Part shown: piece after piece, positions 1 through 6,146 of the stretch | How the letters are laid out: every line of letters begins with the position of its first letter | Position numbering within the stretch: the stretch's first letter is position 1 | Assembly: GCA_025453375.1 (NCBI GenBank) | Contig: JALOQT010000171.1 | Span: 1 to 8,176, forward strand | Direction: 5' to 3' | Source: Phycisphaerales bacterium | Lineage (GTDB): Bacteria; Planctomycetota; Phycisphaerae; Phycisphaerales; UBA1924 | Length of the DNA stretch: 8,176 bases | Position numbers and translations under genes: made by a program | Notes under the pieces: model-generated | What the model saw: only the letters and a program-made list of their open reading frames with translations | What the model was told of the DNA's origin: nothing | Database searches by the model: none

Positions 1-763
1 GCGCCGAATGGGCCAGCAAGTTCCATACGCCCATCGTGATGCCGATGGTGGCCATCGATCCGTAGATCTCCGGGTGCTGAACATCCGGACGCCTCAGTCG
101 CACATCCGTGTCCCAGAACGTCTGGGCGATCAGGCAGACCAGCGCCAGCAACGTGAACCCGGCACCCACGACGCGCCATCCACCTGACCGCATCGCCTCA
201 ACACCCGCGAAGTTCGCCCCGATCGCCGCGCCGCTGATCAGTACGCCGGCCCCGATCACCGCCATCATCATCTGCACACGGTCGTTGCCCACGATCGCGG
301 CGGAAACAAGCAGCAGCACGCCCCCCAGTACCCAGCCGACCCCGCAGGCGATGGTCGTCAGACCGTCGCCGCGACGACCGGCCACGCGAACGCCCGGCGT
401 GCCCGCGGCGAGAATCACCACACCGTTGGCGATCGCCGCGGCCGTCAGGGACAGCGACACCAGCAGCAGCGGCTGACCGATCAGCCACCACCGCAGTTGC
501 AGCCACAACCCCGCAACAAACATCACCGCGCACACCGTCGCCGCCACCATGCCCATGCGAGCGTGCACCAGACGGCCGGGGGTCTCCAGCAGGCTCAGCA
601 GTGCCAACATGCACCCGCACCACAGCGCCCCGACCACCGCCGTGCCGACAAGCGTGTCCGGCCGCCCGACGCCCGTGACGATCGACAGCGGCACAACCAC
701 CGCCGCCAACGTCAGCACCGCGACGATCGCCCACACCAGGTTCTTTCGCGTCAGCCACTTCAT
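1..763 (-). CDS. Polytopic membrane protein of unknown function, C-terminus beyond the window edge
   Basis: Reading the minus strand from an ATG at 763-761 gives an uninterrupted frame of 254 codons with no stop before the edge, so the gene is partial. The protein starts MKWLTRKNLVWAIVAVL and is strongly hydrophobic. Likely membrane segments lie near residues 9-31, 38-59, 70-90, 98-120, 136-158, 164-184 and 190-210, with an eighth beginning before the edge. Short Arg-rich loops (for example VAGRRGDG near 127-134) separate them. I recognise no catalytic or transporter motif. It starts 32 bases after the stop of the PqqD-M50-HlyD gene on the same strand, so it is probably the next gene of the same operon and may be the inner-membrane partner of the adaptors. 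That role is inferred from position only. A weak GGGG tract 7-10 bases upstream could act as the ribosome site. The plus-strand and other-frame ORFs here are Arg/Pro/His-rich shadows. Confidence 0.75.
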   Translation of the reverse strand, partial: MKWLTRKNLVWAIVAVLTLAAVVVPLSIVTGVGRPDTLVGTAVVGALWCGCMLALLSLLETPGRLVHARMGMVAATVCAVMFVAGLWLQLRWWLIGQPLLLVSLSLTAAAIANGVVILAAGTPGVRVAGRRGDGLTTIACGVGWVLGGVLLLVSAAIVGNDRVQMMMAVIGAGVLISGAAIGANFAGVEAMRSGGWRVVGAGFTLLALVCLIAQTFWDTDVRLRRPDVQHPEIYGSMATIGITMGVWNLLAHSA

Positions 764-795
764 GGCACGCCCCAATCTCGCACGCGCTGCGAACA

Positions 796-3015
796 CTACA
801 GGTTCACACGCCCCTGCACCGCCTTGCGCAGCCGGTCGAGCACCTGCCACCCAAGGCTGCGTCCTTCAGCCAGCGTAAATCGCAGGAACACGCGCTGCCC
901 GGGCAGCACGCCCCGAAGGGCCTCACCATCTTCCGGCGTGATGAACACGCTGAAACGCTCGGTCTTGGCGATCCGCCCGCCGGGGTCGGCCTGCGTGTCG
1001 ATCTCCGCACGCCCGCCACCCATGAACCCGAGGCTCGGGTGCGGCAGCACCGCCTGCCCCGCCGGCACCACACGTTCCACCCGCCCCACCAGCACACGCT
1101 GCACATCGCTGGCAAGTCGCATCTCGATGCGATACGCCTCGCCCACAACGCCAGCCGCGCCGCCCACACCAACCGCGGCCCCGTGCTGGCTCGCCTTGGC
1201 GAACAGCCACGTGCCTTCGGTCTGGTCCACCACCGCATGAATCGTCGCCTCGCGCGGCTCCAGCACGATGCACACCGGCTCGCCCCGCCGCACAAACCGA
1301 CCAAGGCTCGAAAACGGATCGCCCGACGCCACCACGCCATCCCGCGGCGAGCGCACGATCAGCTCCGTCGCCTGGCGCTCCAGTTCCGCCAGCGTCGCCC
1401 GCCCCACCGCCAACTGCCCCTCGACAACACGCTGGCTGGCGACATCGCCCTGTGCCCGGTTCATCCGCAACTGGGCCTCAAACTCGGCGATCTCGGCGCG
1501 CGTCTGCGCAAGCCGCGCGTCCAGTTCCGGGTTCTCCAGTTCCAGGATCGGCTCACCCTTGGCTATTCGCTCACCCGGCCGGGCGTGCACCGCCCGCACG
1601 AAGCCATCGGTCCCGGCAAACAGGCCCGAGCGCTGCTCCGCATCGACGATCCCCGTGGCGCGGCGCCAGTCCGGCAGCGGGACCAGGCCGATCACCGCCG
1701 CCCCCGCGCCGATCATCAGGATCGTCAGCGCAATCGCCCGGCCGCGCCGCTCGGCCAGTTTCGGGCTGCTGGCCAGGAAGTGCACCAACATACCCAGCGG
1801 CATCAGGAACCACGCCGCCGCCGACCAGATCGCCAGCACAAACCCCACACCAAACCACGTGCCGATCAGCCACAGCGTGATCGACAGGAACACGAAAATC
1901 CGAAACGCCAGGCTCGCCCACGAATAGATGAACAAAATCGCCCGCTCGCCAGCCAGGTCCGTCACCGGCTTGACGTTCGGCACGCGGTACACCGTCCGCA
2001 GGAAGAAGTTCCGCACCAGTTGCTGGCTGCGCTGCTGCAGGTTGGGCACCTCCAGCAAGTCGCTGAGCATGTAGTACCCGTCGAACTTCATCAGCGGGTT
2101 GGCGTTGAAAAGCACCGTCGCCACACTCGCGCTGAACAGCGCGTAAAACGACAATTCACTGGCCAGCGAGCCGGCATCCACGCTCAGCCACACCAGCCCC
2201 GCCACACCCGCGGCAAACAACTCAAAGAGCATCCCCCCCGCGCCCACCGCCAGCCGAGGCCACCGGCTGGCAAAGCTCCACGCGCTGCTCGCATCCCCAT
2301 AGGGCGAGGGCAGCAGCACCAGCAGCATCACCCCCGCCTCGGGCACCTGCCCGCCAAGCCGCCGACAGACCACGCCGTGGCCCAGTTCGTGCCACAGCTT
2401 CAGCAGCACAAAGACCACCAGCACCCATCCCCAGTTCGCCGGGTTGGTCAGGCTCGAAGCCTGCGCCACCAGCCGGTCCCACTCCGGCAGCAGGCGCGAC
2501 AGCACATAGATCACAAACCCCGCCCACACCAGCAGGCCCCAGCGATTGAGCACCGGCCGCATGATCGGCTCGACGACCTTCAGCAGCGGATCGGGGTTGA
2601 TCAGCCGCAGCTTGAAGTACATGATCGACAGCGCCCGCTGCGCCAGCCGCTTCTGCACGCGCTGCTGCCCGCGCCGCAGGAGCTGCTCGGTCTCCGGAGT
2701 CGCATCGACCTGCAGCAGATTGCTGTTATACAACTGCCCGAGCAGCTCGATCACCTCCGGCTGCGTCGGCGCGTTGTCGCCAAACTTGCTCAGCGCAATC
2801 TGCCACGCTTCCTCGACGGTCCGTCGTCCATCCAGCAGGCCGACAAGGTCATACCCCACCGGGCTGAGGCGATAAAAGTGGTTGCTCGTCGGATCATGCG
2901 CGACAAACCACCGACGCCCGCGATAGAACTGGCGCGTCACCTGGACGTGCGATCGCAGCCGCGGCGTCATCGACCGCACCCGATGCCAGAACGGACTGAA
3001 CGTCGGTCGTTCCAT
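796..3015 (-). CDS. PqqD-like / M50 site-2 protease / HlyD-type adaptor fusion protein
   Basis: A 739-residue multidomain membrane protein. Residues about 23-105 resemble a PqqD-like winged-helix domain, with the pattern FYRLSPVGYDLVGLLDGRRT and a C-terminal LL-x-QLYNSNLLQVD. Membrane segments follow near 160-176, 195-214, 255-279, 290-308, two within 373-414, and 427-448. The M50 zinc motif HELGH is at 209-213, in the form HELGHGVVCRRLGG. The second motif NPLMKFDGYY is at 306-315, supplying Asp312 as third ligand, so all three metal ligands are present and it may be an active intramembrane or membrane-proximal metalloprotease. The C-terminus is an HlyD-like adaptor: lipoyl half near 458-496, coiled-coil hairpin near 499-549, second lipoyl half near 551-586, then beta-barrel. 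I chose the ATG at 3015 because it overlaps the preceding gene's TGA as TGATG; a GTG four codons earlier is possible. Family knowledge places such fusions in adaptor cassettes; the substrate is unknown. Confidence 0.9.
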   Translation of the reverse strand: MERPTFSPFWHRVRSMTPRLRSHVQVTRQFYRGRRWFVAHDPTSNHFYRLSPVGYDLVGLLDGRRTVEEAWQIALSKFGDNAPTQPEVIELLGQLYNSNLLQVDATPETEQLLRRGQQRVQKRLAQRALSIMYFKLRLINPDPLLKVVEPIMRPVLNRWGLLVWAGFVIYVLSRLLPEWDRLVAQASSLTNPANWGWVLVVFVLLKLWHELGHGVVCRRLGGQVPEAGVMLLVLLPSPYGDASSAWSFASRWPRLAVGAGGMLFELFAAGVAGLVWLSVDAGSLASELSFYALFSASVATVLFNANPLMKFDGYYMLSDLLEVPNLQQRSQQLVRNFFLRTVYRVPNVKPVTDLAGERAILFIYSWASLAFRIFVFLSITLWLIGTWFGVGFVLAIWSAAAWFLMPLGMLVHFLASSPKLAERRGRAIALTILMIGAGAAVIGLVPLPDWRRATGIVDAEQRSGLFAGTDGFVRAVHARPGERIAKGEPILELENPELDARLAQTRAEIAEFEAQLRMNRAQGDVASQRVVEGQLAVGRATLAELERQATELIVRSPRDGVVASGDPFSSLGRFVRRGEPVCIVLEPREATIHAVVDQTEGTWLFAKASQHGAAVGVGGAAGVVGEAYRIEMRLASDVQRVLVGRVERVVPAGQAVLPHPSLGFMGGGRAEIDTQADPGGRIAKTERFSVFITPEDGEALRGVLPGQRVFLRFTLAEGRSLGWQVLDRLRKAVQGRVNL

Positions 3016-3017
3016 CA
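3013..3017 (-). promoter_or_regulatory. TGATG stop/start overlap (translational coupling)
   Basis: On the minus strand the TGA stop of the GAF-HlyD gene (3017-3015) shares its final A with the ATG of the M50 fusion gene (3015-3013). No clear Shine-Dalgarno sequence precedes this ATG, so translation probably depends on ribosomes finishing the upstream gene. This supports the ATG over the GTG at 3027 as the true start. Confidence 0.7.
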
Positions 3018-4226
3018 CCACAGCCACAGCCGAACCGTGTCAAACACGCGACGAGTTCCGATCCACAGCAGACTGCGCTGCCCCGCATCCAGCCGCGCCA
3101 CGCCTTCCATCCCCGGGCGCATCCACGCTTCGGGCGCCGCCAGTTTCGCGCGGACTTCAAACTCGTTCTTCCCCTCGCGCGCCACCGCCAGCGGCACAAT
3201 CGTCTCGATCGTCACCGCATGACCGCGCGACGGATCACCCTTGAACCGCACCACACCCTCGCCCCCCGCCTTGATCAGGCCGACATCGCGCTCGTCAACC
3301 TTCGCGACAACGTACAGCTCGCCCAGCGGGGCGACCTGCATCAGGTTGTCCCCGGCCTTCACCGCCGCGCCGAGCTTGTCCTTCAAATCACCCGCGACGA
3401 TCACACCGGCGATCGGGCTGGTCAGGCGGCTCAGTTCAATCCGCCGGCGCACCAGCGCCGCATCGGCCATCGCTTTGTCCATGCTCGCCTGGGCCACCTG
3501 CGCCTCGGCAACTTTGCCATCACGCCGCGCGTTGGCCATCTGGCGCTCGGCCTGCTCGCGCCGCGCCATCGCGCCAGCCAACTGCAGTTCCAGTTCGCGC
3601 GTGTCCAGCTCTGCCAGCACCTGCCCCGCCTGCACCTCCGCCCCGGGCCGCACGCCCACGCCCAGCGCCGAGACCACACCCTCCAGCGGCGCCGCGATCA
3701 CACGCTTGCCCGTCGCCTCCAGGCTCGCCATCGAGCCGACGCGATGCTCAATCTTGAACAGCGCACAGAACAGCACCAGCCCCGTCGCCAAGGCCGCGGC
3801 GATCTTCCACCACGTATGCCGCGGCCCCACCAGCCACGCCCCCGCCCGACGTGTGCTGTCAACCGTCCGCAGCGCCCACAGCCGATCATCACTCCGCCGA
3901 GTCGCCATCACCGGGCCGAGCAAGTCCGCCGCGGCTTGCAGCATCTCCACCCCGCGCACATCAATCGGCTTGCCCCCGCCGACGCTGCGCAGCTCGAGCG
4001 TCAACACACCAACCGTTTCATCGGCCACGCCACCCTCGGGCTTGGCCCGCGTCCGGCGCAGCGGCACCGACACCGCCGCCGACACCGCCGCCAACCCCGC
4101 CGAACCACTCGCGCCCCCGCCACTCGCCCCCCCACTGCCACCGCGCTCGACGAGTTCCTTGTGGGCCGCGACGATCGCCTGGCCCAGCAGCACATCGCTG
4201 CTGGCCTCCGGCGCCGGATAGCACAC
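3015..4226 (-). CDS. C-terminal fragment of the GAF-HlyD adaptor: end of GAF, TM helix and HlyD-like domain
   Basis: This frame is open from just after a TGA at 4253-4251. The first plausible internal start is a GTG at 4226, giving 403 residues, but the family-like sequence SDQEQAV begins upstream of it, so 4226 is not a natural start. Residues 1-105 are the last part of a GAF domain, carrying a Gly/Ser/Ala-rich insert at 29-44 and the strand VGVLTLEL. LVGPRHTWWK leads into a transmembrane helix at about 141-158. A HlyD-like adaptor follows: first lipoyl half about 174-209, coiled-coil about 211-262, second lipoyl half about 268-300, then beta-barrel. It ends with RPGMEGVARLDAGQ and a Trp-rich tail (RLWLW), as in intact relatives. 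If re-initiated it could still make a membrane-anchored adaptor lacking most of the GAF domain. Its stop is fused to the next gene's start as TGATG. Confidence 0.75.
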   Translation of the reverse strand: MCYPAPEASSDVLLGQAIVAAHKELVERGGSGGASGGGASGSAGLAAVSAAVSVPLRRTRAKPEGGVADETVGVLTLELRSVGGGKPIDVRGVEMLQAAADLLGPVMATRRSDDRLWALRTVDSTRRAGAWLVGPRHTWWKIAAALATGLVLFCALFKIEHRVGSMASLEATGKRVIAAPLEGVVSALGVGVRPGAEVQAGQVLAELDTRELELQLAGAMARREQAERQMANARRDGKVAEAQVAQASMDKAMADAALVRRRIELSRLTSPIAGVIVAGDLKDKLGAAVKAGDNLMQVAPLGELYVVAKVDERDVGLIKAGGEGVVRFKGDPSRGHAVTIETIVPLAVAREGKNEFEVRAKLAAPEAWMRPGMEGVARLDAGQRSLLWIGTRRVFDTVRLWLW

Positions 4227-4974
4227 CGCCTGCTCCTGATCGCTGGCGCGTCAGGTCATTGACCAGTTGCAACGCCGCACCCTTGAAGCTCGGCTGCCCA
4301 TTGACCGCACTGAGCAGTCGCGTCGCCAGTTCCAGCGCCATCACGCCTGCCTGCTGGCGCTTCAGTTCGCTCCGCGCCGCGTGTCCATGCACATAGCCCG
4401 CCAGCACCTCGGCCATCGCCAGTGTGCTCTGCACCGCCGCCTTGCTGCGGCTGTCCACCAGCAGCGTAATCGCCGCGACCACCCGCACATCACCATTCGC
4501 CCCACCACCTCCGCCCGCACCCCCAACCCCCCCAGCCTCCGGCACCGGCACCGCCAGCACCATGCCCTTGCCGCTGCTGCTCGAGCCGTCATACAGCCCC
4601 GCCGAGCCCGCGCCCTCCTCCAGCGAAAACGCCCGCCCGCCCGTGCCCGCCGGCCCAGCCGTCGGGCTGGATTCCAGCACGCTCAGCGCCGCCTGCTTGA
4701 CCTCGCGCTCAAACTCGACGGGCGCCAGCGTGCCGCCGCCCGCACTGCTCCCGTCCGCCTTCCCCACACTCGGCCACACCGCCACCACGCGGCCAACCGT
4801 CTCACCACTCGACCCCGCCTGCGGCAGCACGACGCACACCTGCTTGGCCGCCGACACCTGCCCGACCACCCGCGCCAGCCGCTCCAAATACGCGCGATCG
4901 TCCGGCGCGAACTGCGCCAGTTCCGCCACCACGCGCCCCCACCCGGGCGCTCGAAGATTCGCCAGATCAATCAC
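4018..4974 (-). CDS. N-terminal fragment of the GAF-HlyD adaptor, ending in an out-of-frame tail
   Basis: The frame gives 318 residues from GTG at 4974 to a stop at 4018. Only the first 242 or so look genuine. Residues 1-50 (MIDLANLRAPGWGRVVAELA onward) and the helical stretch about 180-242, including YVHGHAARSELKRQQ and the start of a GAF fold at ALELATRLLSAVNG, match the usual N-terminus of GAF-HlyD adaptors. After LTRQ the sequence becomes Gly/Arg-rich (GGEWRGREW, GGVGGGVGGGVG), which is the shadow of the true downstream frame. Unusual Gly/Ser-rich inserts occur near 104-115, 128-137 and 147-161. The GTG start lies in a GTGA overlap with the preceding adaptor gene, and a G-rich tract at 4977-4987 could serve as ribosome site. 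As written, the product would have no transmembrane or adaptor domain and is probably non-functional. Confidence 0.65.
   Translation of the reverse strand: MIDLANLRAPGWGRVVAELAQFAPDDRAYLERLARVVGQVSAAKQVCVVLPQAGSSGETVGRVVAVWPSVGKADGSSAGGGTLAPVEFEREVKQAALSVLESSPTAGPAGTGGRAFSLEEGAGSAGLYDGSSSSGKGMVLAVPVPEAGGVGGAGGGGGANGDVRVVAAITLLVDSRSKAAVQSTLAMAEVLAGYVHGHAARSELKRQQAGVMALELATRLLSAVNGQPSFKGAALQLVNDLTRQRSGAGGVLSGAGGQQRCAAGPGDRRGPQGTRRARWQWGGEWRGREWFGGVGGGVGGGVGAAAPDAGQARGWRGR
4069..4092. repeat. 12-bp tandem duplication inside the GAF-HlyD gene
   Basis: GACACCGCCGCC occurs twice back to back on the plus strand, with an imperfect continuation. In the coding (minus) frame it yields the duplicated AAVSAAVS just after the Gly/Ser/Ala-rich insert. 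It fits replication slippage in a low-complexity stretch about 150 bases from the frame break. Confidence 0.7.
4236..4253 (-). other. Deletion/frameshift junction in the GAF-HlyD gene
   Basis: The upstream frame reads N-D-L-T-R-Q from 4260. The downstream family-like frame reads A-S-D-Q-E-Q-A-V from 4247 and is closed by TGA at 4253-4251. The changeover must therefore lie within about 4240-4250, around CGCCAGCGATCAGG on the minus strand. Moving between the frames skips one base, so the missing block would have a length of 2 modulo 3. Confidence 0.65.
4971..4974 (-). promoter_or_regulatory. GTGA stop/start overlap (translational coupling)
   Basis: The GTG start of the GAF-HlyD gene (4974-4972) overlaps the TGA stop of the upstream adaptor gene (4973-4971). 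The G-rich run at 4977-4987, inside the Gly-rich tail of the upstream protein, is a plausible Shine-Dalgarno sequence. This indicates one transcript and coupled synthesis of the two adaptors. Confidence 0.7.
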
Positions 4975-5975
4975 TGCCCACCCCCCACGCCTACGACCGA
5001 GCCAGCGACCGCCCCCACAGCCACCGGCGGCGCGGTAAACCGCACCCGCGCCCGCGTGCCCGGCGGCAGCATCTGCGGGTTCTTCAGTTCCACACGCACG
5101 CGCCGCGTCTCCGCCGCCGCGTCCGCCACCGGCGAGACATACAGCACCGTCCCCTCCAGCACCGGCGCGCCCGGCACATCAATCAAGCCCCACGCCTTGG
5201 CCCCAGGCTTGAGACCCCCACCCATTCCCAGCCCCAGCGTCTCGCCCGTTGGCACCGGCAGGTCAACCCACATCGGGTCCACCGCCACCACGCGAATCAC
5301 TGGCGCCGGCGGCTCCACCGCCTGCCCCACATCCATCGCCACCGCCTCGACGATCCCGTCAAACGGAGCCTCGATCGCATACCGCTTGGCCTGCTCCTCC
5401 AGTTGCACCAGCCGCTTGCGCTCCTCCTCCAATTGCCGCTCGGCATTGGCCAAAGCCGCGCGCGCTGCATCCACCGCAACGCGGCGCTCATCAATCTCCT
5501 GCGGGCTGGCCGCGTTCTGCGCGTCGGCCTCTTTGATCCGCTTGAACCGCACCTCCGCCAGATCGACGCTCGCCCTGGCGCTGGCCACCAGCGCGTCATT
5601 GCTCGCCCGCACACGCTGCACCGCCAGCCCCGCCTGCGCTTCTTCATCACGAGCGCGGATCATCACCTCCCCCGCCCGCACGCGCTGCCCGCCCACCGCG
5701 CGAATCTCGGCAATCTCCGCCGTGATCGTGAAACTCATCACCGCGTCCTTGCTCGGCCGCGTGACCCACTCCCACCCGCCAAAGCTTGTTGCCACCTCGC
5801 CATACGAGCGCTCGCCAGCCACCGCCGGCTTCTCGCCCGCCCCGCGCCTCTCACCGGCCCCCGCTCCGGCCCCCGCTGCGGGCCTGGCCCACGGCGCCAC
5901 CAGCCCCGCAAGCAGGGCGCTGCACACCAACACCATCATCATCCGGCCACGCACAGGTTGGGCAACGTCAGTCAT
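4971..5975 (-). CDS. Periplasmic adaptor (membrane fusion) protein, HlyD/RND type
   Basis: A 334-residue exported adaptor. The N-terminus MTDVAQPVRGRMMM is followed by a hydrophobic stretch at about 14-29 (VLVCSALLAGLVAPWA), a signal peptide or anchor, then a disordered Ala/Gly/Glu linker to about residue 57. The first lipoyl half is near 83-112 (GGQRVRAGEVMIRARD). A long coiled-coil hairpin covers about 113-198 and includes SPQEIDERR and QLEEERKRLVQLEE. The second lipoyl half is near 199-230 (IEAPFDGIVEAVAMDVGQ), and a beta-barrel runs from about 231 to 316, ending LPPGTRARVRF. These are hallmarks of adaptors that bridge inner- and outer-membrane transport components. I chose the ATG at 5975 because GAGGG lies four bases upstream and the signal sequence follows at once; extending the frame to 6122 adds a non-conserved-looking N-terminus. 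It is the first gene of the operon. Confidence 0.88.
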   Translation of the reverse strand: MTDVAQPVRGRMMMVLVCSALLAGLVAPWARPAAGAGAGAGERRGAGEKPAVAGERSYGEVATSFGGWEWVTRPSKDAVMSFTITAEIAEIRAVGGQRVRAGEVMIRARDEEAQAGLAVQRVRASNDALVASARASVDLAEVRFKRIKEADAQNAASPQEIDERRVAVDAARAALANAERQLEEERKRLVQLEEQAKRYAIEAPFDGIVEAVAMDVGQAVEPPAPVIRVVAVDPMWVDLPVPTGETLGLGMGGGLKPGAKAWGLIDVPGAPVLEGTVLYVSPVADAAAETRRVRVELKNPQMLPPGTRARVRFTAPPVAVGAVAGSVVGVGGGQ

Positions 5976-6146
5976 GCAACCCTCATGGTACGGGGCCACC
6001 GCCCCATGCACAGTTCTCGGCCCTGCAATCCGAACAAAACACCAGACATTCAGCGTACGTATCGCGCACAAATCGCCAACTTCCCACCACCCGACCCCCG
6101 GCTCCGCTACCATTACTCCCAACGTCTTTCACTTCGAGAAACACGC
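5976..6146. promoter_or_regulatory. Divergent intergenic region between the adaptor operon and the aminotransferase
   Basis: This 171-base gap must hold promoters in both directions. GAGGG at 5984-5980 (minus strand) is a good ribosome site for the adaptor at 5975. For the plus-strand gene only a weak GAGAA at 6136-6140 is visible. A near-palindrome GCGTACGTATCGC at 6053-6065 (TACGTA core, one unpaired base) is a possible operator. TACCAT at 6108-6113 is a partial match to a -10 box, but I see no convincing -35 box at correct spacing on either strand. The region is less GC-rich than the flanking genes. Confidence 0.4.

Larger units (their letters stand above)
3015..4974 (-). pseudogene. GAF-domain HlyD-type membrane adaptor, broken by internal deletion and frameshift
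   Basis: Two adjacent minus-strand frames together make one recognisable family protein: an N-terminal region leading into a GAF domain, a single transmembrane helix, and a HlyD/RND-type adaptor. In relatives as I recall them, about 40-45 residues of GAF core lie between the helix ending here in LQLVNDLTR and the segment here reading SDQEQAVCYPAPE. Those residues are absent, and the frame changes by one base at the same place (about 4240-4250). The simplest reading is one deletion of roughly 120-135 bases whose length is not a multiple of three. Start is a GTG at 4974 overlapping the previous stop; stop is TGA at 3017-3015. The break is either a real mutation or an assembly error in a GC-rich, low-complexity gene. 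Both flanks keep normal coding character, so any mutation would be recent. Confidence 0.75.

Noticed and set aside
198..758. A 186-codon minus-strand frame near the left edge
   Set aside because: Arg/Gly-rich shadow in a different frame from the hydrophobic membrane protein starting at 763, which has clear transmembrane segments.
1039..3222. A 727-codon plus-strand open frame opposite the M50 fusion gene
   Set aside because: Its product is dominated by His, Arg, Pro and Gln with no domain pattern, as expected for the antisense of a GC-rich gene. The minus strand carries clear M50 and HlyD motifs.
5976..6122. A 49-residue upstream extension of the first adaptor (start at 6122)
   Set aside because: It places the signal peptide internally, has no ribosome site that I can see, and would fill most of the divergent promoter region.
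5403..6146. A possible 248-residue N-terminal extension of the aminotransferase
   Set aside because: The extension is antisense to the adaptor gene, has shadow-like composition, and the 379-residue form from 6147 already matches the normal family length.
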